The notes: generated from the letters alone by a model not told the origin. Shown: positions 12,486-23,890, counted from the first letter of the stretch. The stretch is DNA of 64,000 bases from Acanthochromis polyacanthus (GCF_021347895.1 NC_067124.1:322501-386500); one strand, 5' to 3'. Program-made: numbers and translations.

Positions 12486-13221
12486 ACACATTGAATGGAT
12501 GAAGATGTTCTAGTGGTTTTCAAAGTAAACTGACTTCAGATTGCTGCTAGAAACAACATTCTCTGCTAATCAAAGCTGTTCCAGTGATCAAAGGAATGTT
12601 CCAGAATTCATGTGAACTCCTCATTCTAACACGCTGTTTATTGACAGAGAAACATTTTGACACGTTAAATGTTAGAACAACATTGTGAGATGATCAGGAA
12701 CTAAAGAATGTTTTCCTCTTCCTGCTCAAAGAAAAGTTGGATCTCCAACATTTCCACAGACTGACTCTATCAAAGTCACAAGCAGATATTTGTCTTTTCC
12801 TTTCTGAGCTCAAATGAAAGAAGTTCATTTCTAAACTCTTTCTGATGTTTCTCCATGTAGAGAATGTTCCAGAAGGAGATTTCATGTGGAGAAGAACACA
12901 TGCACATTGATGGAGAAGATGTGAACCTCCAGAACATCTGTTCTCCTCCTGAACTATTGTGAGGAGCTTTAGGGACACAATCATGAATGGTTGCTAACAA
13001 ACAACGTTCAACCTGTCTGTGAATACAATTCTATCAAGTTTGCTCTCTTTATGCACAACAAACATCTGGAATTTATGTGGAATCCTAGAATGAGAACTGC
13101 TGAGTTTTAGACACACAGATGTAGATGTTTTAAGGCTGCTCTGAGTTTGAAACTTTTCTTTTCCTCCTTAATAAAACTGTTATGCTGCCCTTGCAGCGCG
13201 TGTTCTCATGTGCAGCTAGAC
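12486..13221. other. intergenic, nothing firm
   Basis: Continues the sequence interrupted by the giant element. Open frames on the minus strand (12694-13000) lack recognisable domains. It could be further decayed LINE sequence, but I cannot support that. Confidence 0.4.
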
Positions 13222-13225
13222 AGCC

Positions 13226-15168
13226 GAGTCATTCCATCTCATTTCAACAAATCTGAGGAAATTTTGTTGCATGACCTCCTCTGATCATCTCCAAACTTTT
13301 TTTTTAACTATCCCAACATAAGAATAGATTACTTGCAAAGTTTTAACATCATATGATTGCTATTTGCTAAGTTATAAAATATTTAAATCCCTATTTTTCC
13401 ACTCGGAAATTGATATGTTAGGTAGAAAGGCTTGATTTAGGAAGATAATACTGGGAACTGACTGATGATATAGACTTACAAGTGATCTGAAGGGTTCAAA
13501 CACCTTAACAATAGAGCAGGAAAAAAAATTTGGAATGAATATACCCATTTCTCTGTGGTACAGGGCAATTTAAAAATTTGGCGAAAATGGCATTTTTCAA
13601 GAATTTAGGCATTTTTTTCACAAATTTTAATAAGTAACAAGGTTCATATGTTATAAAAATCTCAAAGTACCTTAAAAGTTCTCTCTAACCTAAAAATATC
13701 CAAGAGCTAGCTAGTCTCCTTAGACCTCAAAACGATGCCTATTTATGAAACAGACTGAAAAACACCATACATATATTGGCACAGAAACCAATGTGGGACA
13801 TGGAGTAGAAACATGAAACTTTGTCAGTATAACAATAAACATCCGAATAATTGATATCTGAAGTATCAACATTGTTTCTTGAATCCTTCATGGCCAATTT
13901 AACCAAGAAATGCACTATGTTTTATAGGCGTTTTTTTTAGGAATTCTAACTAATATATTGCAGTTAAAATGAGTTATATTGCCTTAGGTCCCATGTAAAA
14001 CATGTAATTTGTCCCCAACTTATCACACCACTATTTCTGTCCTTTGAACTGCTTGAATTTCTCTGAAATCAGGCCATCATCTGCACCAGATATGTGGTAC
14101 TGTCCACCACGGCGTGTTGAAGGAGCAGTGATTGGACAGAGGATGTGGGCTGTAGGCACCCACACTACGTCATCCTTTCTAGGCCATGTGAACTTCTTGC
14201 TGGGACCTTTTGGGTGCATGAATTTCACTTGCAAATCTTCAAATTCAGCTGATAAGTCAAATACGATACCGAGGCTGTCCTGAGAATGCAGTCTGGGAGT
14301 GATGCCATTTCTTCTTATTCAGTTACTGTATGAAAGAAAAAACAATGTCTATATAATAATTAACTTCAGATATGCCCTTTGTAACTTATACTACGATGCT
14401 GATGCTTCAGATTCATCTTTCATCTTTAGTTGGTCATGTAAATGGTTCCTAAAAACAAAAACGAGGATCAAAATGTATAGTAAATTGATTCAGCAGTTGC
14501 TCATCTTTGGCACAAGAAACAAATATGAAAGTAAGTTCACACATACTTCACACATACTAGTTCCTCCAAAAAAAATTTGAACCGCGTACCATGTATCCCA
14601 CATGCACTTTTTAATGCCTAAAGTTAGGCTATTTTGGGTCTACACCTGAGTTCAACAGCCTATAAATCAATAAATAAGCTTTATTTTAATGTTTTAAAAC
14701 TTTTACCTTATGCAACTTTCATTAGTAAAGAAGAAAATTCATTCTTTCAATGTCTTTTCACAAGAATAAGTCCTAAAATAGAGGCATGAAAAACCCAAAA
14801 TAAAGTCGCCCATGAAATAATAAGGATATTTTGGGAAATTCCACAGTCCAGTATTTTTTTATTTTCATTCATTTCTATACTTTTCTCACCAGAAGGGTAA
14901 AAGTTTTGGAAGGGGAAAAAATTCTGACCATGTAAAAGGAGTATAAATTGCTTTTTTTAGTAGTTTAAAACCCTAAAATCATAGGCGAGGATTAAGTTTG
15001 GACTGACTATGGGTATTAGATTAGATCATTACTGCTTATACTGTATGTTTATAACCATAATACTTTGCATTTGTTCATAAAATTACCCAAATAAAGCCCA
15101 AAAAAAATTTTGGGAGGATCTGAGAAAGTGGTGCAACAAGCATTTGTTGAATTGACATGGAATGACTC
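13226..15168 (-). mobile_element. 1.9-kb TIR transposon with 4-bp AGCC target duplication
   Basis: The termini are imperfect inverted repeats of about 70-80 bp: left GAGTCATTCCATCTCATTTC, right (complement) GAGTCATTCCATGTCAATTC, both followed by 'AACAAAT' and later 'TTGTTGCA' and a T-rich run. The identical tetranucleotide AGCC flanks both ends (13222-13225, 15169-15172). A 4-bp duplication fits superfamilies such as CACTA-related Chapaev or Sola, but the sequence does not decide this. One coding exon is recognisable inside (14031-14279). Confidence 0.65.
14031..14279 (-). CDS. C-terminal exon of a transposon-encoded protein (fragment)
   Basis: A minus-strand frame runs from a good 3' splice site (TGCATTCTCAG before 14279) through 'DSLGIVFDLSAEFEDLQ', 'VKFMHPKGPSKKFTWPRKDD' and 'VVWVPTAHILC' to a stop at 14031. 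The charged/aromatic composition and the 'F.HP.GP...F.WP..DD..W.P....LC' pattern resemble a C-terminal segment I associate with proteins of fish transposons, but I cannot name the family. It lies wholly within the 13226-15168 element and shares its orientation. The upstream coding exons appear lost; a possible 54-bp exon at 14448-14395 has splice signals but its phase does not fit. Confidence 0.45.
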   Translation of the reverse strand, partial: DSLGIVFDLSAEFEDLQVKFMHPKGPSKKFTWPRKDDVVWVPTAHILCPITAPSTRRGGQYHISGADDGLISEKFKQFKGQK

Positions 15169-15172
15169 AGCC

Positions 15173-16760
15173 AGCTAACATTTCAAAGTCTTCAAATAAC
15201 CACACAGGGCTTGCTTTTCTGTGCTTTACTTGAGCTTGACTGATCAACAGTTTTCTCTTTTTTGTAAAACTGAAACAGACAACAGACACCAACAGAGAAA
15301 ATAAAATAAATCAGTATATGAGCGCTGACATATTCATGAACACACGTATTACACGTACTGAAGCCGATTGCTAACTCTGCGCTGAATGACACAGTTTAAC
15401 TCCATAACGAATTATAACAACAGAAACTTATAACATGGCAGTCTTATTTGATGCTTATGTACACATTTTACTCACAGATAAATAATTTCCCAGGCAGAAG
15501 CGTGATAAAACATTAGCAACAAAGGTTAGCTGTGTCCGTTTTTGTTTGTTGGTTAGCTGTGTCCGTTGCAGCTGTCAGCACTCTACCAGTGACGTAGCAA
15601 CTTCAAAGATAGGTCAGAGCGGTGCGAGCGCTCACACCGCCATCATTTCTGACACCAAACCAAAACAGAGCGCTCACTTTGACGCGTTTTTTTAAAAACC
15701 CAACTGAAATCAATTTTCAACTAAATCACTTCACTTTAAAGACAGCACAGCTGTCAAATAGAAGTTCCTTCAGACTGTCTCAGATTCTCATGTTATAAAC
15801 TGATGAACCCCTGAGAAGTTCATTTATTTCAAGCTGTCTGATTTGATTATTCTCTTTCTTTCTTTTCTGCTTCTCTTCTGCTTGGACCAGTGGAATTGTA
15901 GGACACAGTTGGTGCCTATTTGTTGTTCAATTATGCTTCATAAAAGATAAAACAACAAAAAACTTGGGGAGCCAAATATCCCAGAATGCATTTAGAGCAG
16001 CAGCAAAGAGCGAGGAGGAAACTTTCAGAGGAAACTCAAGTATTTTGGGAATCCTGCTGTTATTGTGACACTAAATGTAGTTTTCAGATGATCTGAGGTG
16101 AGAAAGTGGTTGTAAAAAGGTCCAATGTGTGGTGAGTTTGTCCAGATGAAGCTGATTAAAAATGAGCTCCAACGCTTTCAGAGATGTGAGGTCCAGGTTA
16201 GACAGCTCTGATGGACGCTCAGCCTCACTGTAGAGCTCCTTATCTGGACCAGACTTTACAATCTGCTGCTCTGACGCTTCTATAGCGCTTCAACAGGATA
16301 TTAGGAGTTTCTGTGGATCCAACCGTCACACTTTGACCTCACACTTTATTTGGATTGTTCACAGAAAAATCACTTTGAAAGAAGTTCAAGTTGACAACTT
16401 TAGATTGTTCATGTTTTACTCGCTCACTGACTGTGATCATAAGAACAGATAGAAATTAAAACAGAGAAGATCATTTATTTACAAGTTTGGTTTCTGAGTC
16501 TTTTCACCACTAAAATATGGAGTTTTTCTTCTAGTCTTTGGACTTCTTTATATCTGCTGTTAGGGATAAATTTAATGAAATAGAATTAAAAATGGAGACA
16601 AAAAGATCAAAATAAAAGCATCAGTTTTACTGCTTTACTAAAGATCTTTTTTCTGTTTTCATTTCTGCCGTGGAAGAGGATAAACGTTGATTATTCAACA
16701 TGGAAAATTAAATTCCACTGATCAACAAATAAGCAAACAAACATGAAGATCAAAGTGTGT
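15173..16760. other. intergenic, no gene recognised
   Basis: Mixed sequence. Around 15590-15690 it is locally CpG-richer (GGTGCGAGCGCTCACACCGC, then GAGCGCTCACTTTGACGCG), which could be a terminus of an unrecognised repeat. No long frames or domains were seen. Confidence 0.4.
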
Positions 16761-16767
16761 TATTAGT

Positions 16768-17778
16768 CATTTATTGAATAAAAAAGAAAGTTAGAATAGT
16801 TGAAAAGCCACAGGCAGAGCAAATAAAAGTGGAGAAAGACGTATTAAAATCATTGATCTTGTTCAGGAAAAATCAACCACTGCAATGAAAATAAAAACTA
16901 AGTTAGACATTGATTACAGCACAAGATCTGTTCAAAGAATTTAGAGCATGGAAGGGTTCAAATACAGCACAATGTGAGGAAAAGCTCCTTTAACGGCCAA
17001 ACACAACATTTATAGAATGAAACAGGCTAAAAAATGTAGAATTTACAGAGTTCAATGTAATCTGGATAGTCCTGGTGGGTTTAAATTCTACTGGAATCAT
17101 ATCGATGCTGAAAACATTTTGATCCACAGATAGCTAGGGTTATGGGAGCTTTGATGGAAAAATACAATCTGATAGAATTTGTTGATGAAACCAGAAATTC
17201 AGAATCTGATAAAAAAAACTGATGAAAAAACATTGAAGCACTTATTTGTTGTAAAAATGAAAAATGGATCTATCAATAAGACATAAATGACAGAAGAGCA
17301 CAGAATACTTTGGAAAGAGTGACACAGATGAAGGAAGTTCTCATTTCATCACTAGAACAGGACTTAAAGACTCACATCAGGATCAAGTGTGGCTGCACAA
17401 AAAGCTGATTTTCACTGGACAATAATGTGTGAAAGTCTGTCAGCAGTTTGGAGATTCACTGCTTCCTCTCTCATTTCACACTTTGTGCAGCTCAAATGCT
17501 TTTAGTTCCAGTGAGCGTCAGAGGAACACCACATCCTGATTTTCACTCTCAACATTTGACTGGAAAAAGACGCAAACACCACATTTGGCTCCTGGAAGAA
17601 TCACAACTTCATCTTTGAAGAGGAACAAGTTTACAAGGAATCATTTAGAAGGATTTGACAAAGAAACACATTTAATCCATGAATGTGAAAACATGTTTGT
17701 GAGGGACAGAGTCATGGAGAGACTCAACCATCTGTTCAACACTGTTTCTGTACCAGGAGGAGACTCTGGAGACGAGAC
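16768..17778 (-). other. probable 3' UTR of the NLR gene
   Basis: Lies directly after the B30.2 stop codon on the minus strand and holds no coding potential. A minus-strand AATAAA (forward TTTATT, about 16769-16774) is the most distal candidate polyadenylation signal I noted. The extent is an inference; transcript data would be needed to fix the end. Confidence 0.35.
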
Positions 17779-18308
17779 TCAGCACAGAGACACTGAGGAG
17801 GAACCAGACTTGGACCTGTAGACCCCAAATCCAGGATAGAGAGGTTCAGTGAATGTGGTGTTGAAGGTGTGGAGGTGGATCAGAGAGTCAGAGGAGACTC
17901 TGTAGAAGGACAGAGTTCCAGCAGGAACGTCCACATAAACTGAAACTCTGTGAGAGACTGAGGAGGAACTGATGGGTGTTTCACTGTTATTGTGTTTGAC
18001 ATAGTAACCATCATCAGAGCAGAACAGACTCCAGGACTGATCATTAAATCCAAACCTACCGTCACTGCCTCCTTTCCTTCCGATTCCTCTGTAACTCACT
18101 GATATAGCAACCCCTCCTCTCCACTCCACCTCCCAGTAACAGCGACCAGTCAGACCAGTTCTACACAGCAGCTGATAATACCAGTCAAACCTGTCTGGAT
18201 GATCAGGATACCTCTGATCCTCCTCCACATTCGTCACCTTCCTGTTGTTGTCAGACAGTCTGAGGTTTCCGTTTACTGTGTTTGTGTCGACTGTGAGCTG
18301 ACAGGAAT
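17779..18308 (-). CDS. NLR gene, exon 7: PRY-SPRY (B30.2) domain and stop
   Basis: The final exon begins after TTCTCTCCATCAG and encodes a complete B30.2 domain of about 175 residues. The PRY part shows 'CQLTVDTNTVNGNLRLS' and the SPRY part shows 'RCYWEVEW', 'SWSLFCSDDGYYV', 'RVSVYVDVPAGTLSFY' and 'LYPGFGVY', ending SVSLC-stop. B30.2 domains are ligand-binding modules, and their fusion to the C-terminus of NLR proteins is characteristic of fish NLR families. The first two bases AT complete a Tyr codon begun by the T at the end of the preceding 47-bp exon. Corresponds to about residues 866-1041 of the reconstructed protein. Confidence 0.9.
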
Positions 18309-18458
18309 CTGATGGAGAGAACAAACACAACACAGCTGCAGTTATTGATGGATCATGTGATCAGTATTAAAGCTTTGATGATGACCTCAGAGATGTGACA
18401 CTTTGAAGATGCTTGAATGTGCTGCTTTGTTTCCATCAATCCATTCAAACACACTTAC

Positions 18459-18505
18459 ACTTCCTCAGACCTGGTGTCAACCATGGGACTCCAGCAGGCG
18501 TCACC
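18459..18505 (-). CDS. NLR gene, exon 6: 47-bp LRR-to-B30.2 connector
   Basis: A tiny exon flanked by CCTCCTTTCAG and GTAAGTG. Joined to its neighbours it reads R-VTPAGVPWLTPGLRK-Y, the conserved connector seen between leucine-rich repeats and PRY in fish NLRs. The entering phase is 2 (AG|G, from the LRR exon) and the leaving phase is 1 (T|AT, into B30.2). Both junctions restore the frame exactly, which is the main support for this exon. Confidence 0.85.
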
Positions 18506-18719
18506 CTGAAAGGAGGAGGACGGTCAGAGCAGCAGAGACTCTTTCAGCAGCACACATGGACGTTACATGGCTCTCACACTGTTCCACTGATAAAGGACCA
18601 GAGCGTTCATAGAGGTGACATCATTCTCCCAGACTGATACAAACTTCACTGGCGCCATGACTGACTGTACAACTTTAAATCATTTTCTACAATTGTGCAG
18701 CAAAACAGAACTTTCTTCT

Positions 18720-19030
18720 TTTCTTTTTCCTCTTTTTCAGTGATATCACTCTATGCTAGCCCATTGCCTTAAATCCCTTTGGAACATCTCATTTAATGAA
18801 CTAGAACATCAGGTTATAGGTGTCGCTGAGCTGCCTTTCCTTTTTGTGTGTGTGCCAGAATATACATAGCTAGAAGCTTAGAAAGCTTTTTGCTTTATTT
18901 CTTCTTTTTTATGTCTTTTTCACTTGTCTCTCTCAATGCTAGGGGACTGAGGAATAATGTAAAGCGTAAAGCTTTATTTTTAATGTTAAACAGCTGAAAA
19001 CTGATTTGTTTTTTTTTTCAAGAATTGCAC
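18720..19030 (+). pseudogene. L1-like LINE ORF2 N-terminal fragment
   Basis: The plus strand shows 'LSLNARGLRNNVKRKALF' in broken frame near 18930-18990, the hallmark start of the L1-clade apurinic endonuclease (usually S.N.RGL.N..KR). It is followed by '..CFFFKNCTH', matching 'CFFQE(S/T)H'. It is interrupted by a (GT)n tract, a MITE and the block at 19480-20230. Sequence from about 20340 onward may be the 3' half of the same copy. Confidence 0.5.
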
Positions 19031-19071
19031 TCACTTATCACCTCTGCCAGATAATCACCGGAGTCTGTCCG

Positions 19072-19073
<2 letters not shown>

Positions 19074-19161
<88 letters not shown>
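19074..19161 (+). repeat. (GT)n microsatellite
   Basis: An almost perfect dinucleotide run of about 44 units. A second run lies at 19443-19474. The two bracket the MITE at 19163-19438, so that element probably inserted into an existing (GT)n tract or the tract regrew at its edges. Confidence 0.95.
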
Positions 19162-19162
<1 letters not shown>

Positions 19163-19163
<1 letters not shown>

Positions 19164-19438
19164 CTTGTACTTGCTACATTGTGAGAACCATTTTCTGCAT
19201 TTAACTATCAAAGTGAGGACATTTTTACAAAGTGAGGACATTTTGGCCGGTCCTCACTTTGAAACAGCCATGTTTGAGGGTGAAGACTTGTTTTTAGAGA
19301 ACAGGTATGAATTGAGGTTTGGTTAGGGTTAGGGTAAGGATTAGGGTTAGGCGATCAGTTGTGATGGTTAAGGTTAGGGTAAGGCTGTAGGAAATGCATT
19401 ACGCCTATGGATGTCCTCACTAAGATAGAAGTACAAAC
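19163..19438 (+). mobile_element. MITE with telomere-like TTAGGG core
   Basis: Starts TTCTTGTACTTGCTACATTG and ends, on the complement, TTTGTACTTCTATCTTAGTG, so the ends form a degenerate inverted repeat sharing TTGTACTT and GTGAG.AC. The interior contains several TTAGGGTTAGGG-like runs (19321-19378) and an inner inverted pair TGAGGACATTTTGGCCGG / TCCTCAC. This is a familiar dispersed repeat of fish introns; the superfamily is not certain. No coding capacity. Confidence 0.55.
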
Positions 19439-19440
19439 AT

Positions 19441-19477
<37 letters not shown>

Positions 19478-19565
19478 TCTGTTAACAGCATAACTCAAAA
19501 AGTCATGGACGGATTTTCACCAAATTTTTACAGGATGTCCGGAAGAGCAGAAGTAACAATTGATT

Positions 19566-19671
19566 AGATTTTGGAGGTGATCCGGATCACCGTCTGGATC
19601 CAGGATTTTTTTTGAAGGACTCTGTACAATTGAGAGATGGCCGCCAGGAGACACGCAGCGCTCGTCTGTCT
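19566..19671 (+). repeat. left arm of an inverted repeat flanking a collagen-like exon
   Basis: The block containing 'AGATTTTGG.GGTGATCCGG', 'CTGTACAATTGAGAGATGG' and 'CCGCCAGGAGAC' recurs as its reverse complement at 20132-20230. Upstream (19480-19565) the sequence belongs to the dispersed family also seen at 39080-39480, marked by 'ATGGA..GGATTTTCACCAAA'. Confidence 0.75.
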
Positions 19672-19811
19672 GCTGCTGCCACCATACACCCACTGTGCAC
19701 CGTGTCGCAGACATACAAACACACGCACGCACGGAGAGATAGTGTGCCACTAAATTCGTCACTCCGCGCCAGATGCAGTTTGCTCCCAACGGCGCGTGTC
19801 GTTGCAGTTAA

Positions 19812-20131
19812 ATGGAGATCGGGGAGGCGAGAGGTGCATCTAAGTGCGTGGAAGCGAAAATGGCGAAAGAAGTGGCGTCTCACAAGCGACAATATTGCCG
19901 CACGACAGCACTGAACATAATCTCGTCTTTATGTTCTGTGGCGTCCGTCGCATTCTGCATTCTCCTGAGCATTAACGCGGCTGATATCAAGCACCGAGTT
20001 GTGGATTTGGAGAGTGGCAAAGGTGAGCACACCTTCATCCAAGCCCCCGGCTACTCCATGGATGATTTTATTTCACTGGTTCAACAAAGAGTGGATGAGC
20101 TGCTCTCTCCGCGCACCTTTGAGAGATGGCC
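19812..20131 (+). CDS. N-terminal exon of a transmembrane (MACIT-type) collagen, captured fragment
   Basis: From the ATG at 19812 the frame encodes a basic cytoplasmic head (EAKMAKEVASHKRQYCRTT), one hydrophobic signal-anchor (ALNIISSLCSVASVAFCILL, about residues 34-53) and then a stalk 'LESGKGEHTFIQAPGYSMDD' and 'FISLVQQRVDELLSPRTFE'. Length, order and spacing match the N-terminus of type XIII/XXIII/XXV transmembrane collagens, especially the 'LES.KG...' and 'VQ..V..LL....(F/Y)E' positions. Collagen homology ends at TFE, where inverted-repeat sequence begins; the open frame continues to 20441 only through repeat DNA. The block is markedly CpG-rich against its AT-rich surroundings. It lies antisense within an intron of the NLR gene. 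It may be a transduplicated exon or a genuine nested first exon. Confidence 0.5.
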
Positions 20132-20230
20132 GACAGACAAGCGCGTCTCCTGGCGGCCATCTCTCAATTGTACAGAGTCCTTCACAAACATTCTGGATCC
20201 AGAAAGTGATCCGGATCACCGCCAAAATCT
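20132..20230 (-). repeat. right arm of the inverted repeat flanking the collagen-like exon
   Basis: Reverse complement of 19566-19671, with differences such as GCGCTTGTC for GCAGCGCTCGTC. It abuts the end of the collagen-like homology within about 14 bases, so the truncation and the repeat junction coincide. Confidence 0.75.
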
Positions 20231-20339
20231 TGTTTTTTTGTCTGCAAGTCCGCTCAAAAATGACACCAACCAACCATGGTGTCATTGCTTAAGCTTCATG
20301 TGCAATTTTTTTCTTCTTTGTGACTGTGACCATCACCTG

Positions 20340-21515
20340 TCCTCATGGCAAATTAACCTATCATGTTTAGGTTTTGGGTCTGTCGTGGAAAACGGCCTAC
20401 AAGCACAATTTCTCTCCACATGGGTATTATCTCTGGAATAATGGGGATATACTGCATCAAAATAAAAGCATCTTTCTCAATCCCTGCTTTAACAACAAAA
20501 TGGACTTCGTCTCACAGCTTCTGACCCCTAGTGGCCATTTTATGAATGACACTGAATTCTGTGAAAAGTCTCCATTCCCTTCAACACTTGAAGAGTTTCC
20601 AAAGGTCATTAGCTCCATTCCAGCTGCTGTTGTGACTCTGTGCACTGCCTCCTCTCTTGCAGCAGATATACATGTTGTTAATCCATGTGACACTTATTGT
20701 GGCTAAATATGCTTTGGGACGGCAAAGAACAGCAACAGAGCTATACGTGCACTGTTCCAAAGAGAAACGACAACAAAACCTGATGTTATCCATGACTGGA
20801 ACTCTTTTATTAATAATATCTCTGGTCTCAGGTTTGGCTTTGACCTCACAAATTCATGTTGAACAAAGTTAGGGACATTTATGTTAAAATCTTACATAAA
20901 ATCTGTCCATAAAACATTCTATGACTAAATTCAAACGTGATATAGATGTAAGATGTTCTTTTTGCTCTGAACAGCCAGAAACAGTTCCACATTTTTTTAT
21001 TATTGTAGTTACAGCAGAAAAATGTGGAAGGAAATTTCTAAATTTTGTTCATAAAAACTAAATCTGCAGATTGATTTGTTCTACAAACATCATTTTTGGA
21101 GTTTATGCACAGGATGGATATGAAAAAGACAAGGCCTTTATCATCAATCTCATATTAATATTAGTAAAATTTAACATTCATAAAGAAAAATTCAGTCATC
21201 AAAAGACACATTATCTTGTCTTCCATAAAGAATTTGAATATTATTTAAAGTCAATAAATAAATATCTGATAACCAGAAAGCAATAAAAACTGTTTACATT
21301 TGTAAAATATTTAATTTGCTGTAAATGTTTAAATTTGCTCAGCTGTTTTTTTTTGTTGTTTGTTTTTTTGGGTTTTTTTGTTTCTTTTCTTTCTTCTCTT
21401 CCTTTCTTCCTTCAAAGTGATTTTTGTTAACTCTGTCACTGTTTGTTTCAATATCATGTTGATGTTGGATGTTACCTGTGACTTTTTGAAATAAATTAAA
21501 AAAACAAACAAAAAA
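20340..21515 (+). pseudogene. L1-like LINE ORF2 C-terminal half with 3' UTR
   Basis: The plus strand encodes 'SPHGYYLWNNGDILHQNKSI', then 'FVSQLLTPSGHFMNDTEF', a classic L1-clade block C-terminal to the RT. Decayed fragments follow: '(N)SFINNISGLRFGFD', 'MWKEISKF' near 21025, and 'KFSHQKTHYLVFHKEFEYYL'. A 3' UTR ends in AATAAATT plus an A-rich tail at about 21510. Multiple stops and frameshifts show it is dead. It lies antisense to the NLR gene in the intron between exons 5 and 6. Confidence 0.7.
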
Positions 21516-22079
21516 AATTAACAGTTTATCCTGCTTCCTGTCTTTGAGTTAAGCTAGGCTAACAGTTTCCCTCTGCTCTCAGTATTAATGCTAAGCTAGG
21601 CTAGTCATGGTGTGTAGCTGAGCTAACTGTTCTTCTGCTCCATCCTTGGTGTTTCTCTCTTCCACTGATTCTCAGGTGTTTTCTGTTCAGCCCCTCAGGA
21701 AGAAGGAAACATTTAGCGCCCCCTACCCTCCACCACCGCTAGAAATAGCATCATTAGTCTAGAAATTATTACAAGTCCACCTCTGTACATGAAGGAAAAC
21801 TAAAAAGAAAGAAATCTAGATCCACTTCCAACAAAGAACAACTTTATGAACCTTTTTTAGTTTAAAATGCATCAATTAGCCTTAAAGTCAACAAATTTAA
21901 TCCTTCTGGAAACTCTAAACATTTTAACCGACTAATTGATCCATTTGATGGTGAAAAATAACCTGAAATAAAATCAATAAATTATCAATCAAAGTGATCA
22001 GCATCTTTCCCTCAGGAGCTCAACATAGAAACACTTCCACTGATTGAGCTGATTTTTAATCAGAATGATGAAGTCAGGA
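21516..22079. other. intron sequence, nothing recognised
   Basis: AT-rich intronic DNA; short open frames only. It includes a degenerate direct repeat of 'GCTAAGCTAGGCTA' near 21552-21605. Confidence 0.5.
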
Positions 22080-23890
22080 TTAACGGCTACAATGAGCTCC
22101 TTTTTAACCAACAACTTTTCAAAGCGTGTTTGAAGCGTGACGCTGCAACTCTCAGCTCCTGCTCAGTGTTTAGGAGGATCTGGACCTGGTCTCCAGCAGC
22201 AGCGAAGCCGCTCTCACAAAGATCAGCAGAAGAACGTCCACAGCCCTCAGAGTGGATTCTGCCTCTCTGCACTCACACACAATTCACTCAGAGTCTGAGA
22301 TGTGAACCTCAGACGTCACGTTGATGAGCTGCTCCTCCTCTGCAGAGCTGGAACCAGTGGGAGCACTGGAAGGATCTCTCAGCCACTCATACTGGGAACT
22401 GTTTTCAGGGAACTCCTTCTTAAAGAATCCATCAGTCATGAAATAAGCTGCTTCATACATGGAATCACTGAGGTGGCATCATAGCCACTGCTTTCTACAA
22501 ATTCCTGCAGGTTCTCCAATCAGTCAGTATCTCCTCCATCCAGTGGCTGCCCCACATCGCTAGCTTTCCACTAAACAGCTCATCTAGTCTGTGACCTGAG
22601 GGAGGACTTTATCTTTCCCTTCAAGCTGCACATTTACTTCATTTAGCATCCAAGTGTGTCCCTCAGGTCGGCCACTTTCACCTGGAACTTTTCATCACTA
22701 CATTTTTCTCACACTTCTTCTTGTCTTCCTGCTCCACAAACATTCTGATCTCCTCTCTGAGCTCAGAAACTCTGGACTAGACTTTCCCTGGTGACAGCCA
22801 CCTTGGTTCAGAGTCAAACAGCACAGCTTGATGTTCAGCTCCCATCTCCTCACAGGGAGCAGAGAAGACTCCAGTTTTAGTGCTCTGCTCTTTAGAAAAC
22901 TGACTCCAGTCAGAAGCTCCCTTCATCCAGAGGAAAGCTGCCTTAATGCCAGAGCTTCTCTGTGGACCACAGTGTGTCCACTCAGCAGTAGGTGAGCTCT
23001 TCTGGATGACTTCCTCAAGCCCTTTTCTCCTCCCTGCCATGGTCTGTGCACCATCACTGCAAACACCACTTCTCCCACTGTAGCCCATTCTCAGTCAGGA
23101 AGCAGTCCAGGATTTAGAACATCTCTTCAGCTGTGGCTGTCTCTGACATATTTACTAAAAACTAGATCCTCACACAGGGAGTCTGTCGTGTCCAAACGTA
23201 CAGAAGCCACAAAAAAGCAGTCTCTGTTGCTGTCAGGCTTCATGGAACTGAAAGGCACAACGTTTGTCTTTGACGTGATCTACCAGCTGTTCCTGAACAT
23301 GGTTAGCCATGTCATTTGTACGTCTGGACACAGAGTCATTGGACAGAGGGACACTTTTTATTTGTGTGTCTTCCAGCAGGACACAGATCATGTCTAATGC
23401 TGCAGGGAGTATCAGATCCTCTGCTATGGTGAGGACTTTTTACACCCACCACTTTGCTACGCCTCCTTATATCATGCTAACAGCGCTCTCTGCTTTAGCC
23501 ACGTAGCATTCATGAAGCCCATGTTTGTTGGCAACATTCAGCAGGTTTTCAGTGAAAAAACTCCAGCGGCTGATCAGCGTGGTTGGAGTGTAATGTGTTG
23601 AAGTGATGCCTTCATTTATTTGGCTTCATGCTGTCCACTACCAACATTTTTAGACTCAGTAAACATAGCGGTCTGTCCTCGTCTCCCACCGTAGTCACAG
23701 TGAAGCTCAGAGCTACAGATTCTTCATCACATTTCCTCATCTGAGCTTTCAGGAGATTTTTGTTTGTCTCATTATCTCCGTCTCTCTCTCTGCCTTTCTT
23801 CTCATTCCTGTTAAATATTTTTCCGTTGTGTCTTGTGTGTGTTTGTAGTATTTCAGATCTCCTGCTCTGTGGTGTGTTCACTGCCTCCAG
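22080..23890 (-). pseudogene. hAT transposase relic (ZBED5-like)
   Basis: Read on the minus strand from 23881: a degenerate BED finger ('RPLCLLSLKMLVVDSMKPNK', with Cys changed to Ser), then at 23088-22777 'VCSDGAQTMAGRRKGLEEVI', 'WTHC' and 'APCEEMGAEHQAVLFDSEPR' followed by 'WLSPGKV', which is the DDE-region signature of ZBED5-like hAT transposases. A C-terminal remnant follows near 22272-22130 ('EQELRVAASRFKHALKSC'). Frameshifts between blocks show it is non-functional. It lies in the same orientation as, and within an intron of, the NLR gene. Confidence 0.7.

Noticed and set aside
17585..17821. Plus-strand 78-codon frame
   Set aside because: Antisense shadow of the B30.2 exon end and the NLR 3' UTR.
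19006..19326. Plus-strand frame through the (GT)n tract
   Set aside because: The peptide is mainly alternating Cys-Val from the dinucleotide repeat.
19321..19378. Telomere or interstitial telomeric site
   Set aside because: The TTAGGG-like runs are short, degenerate and inside a MITE with its own ends.
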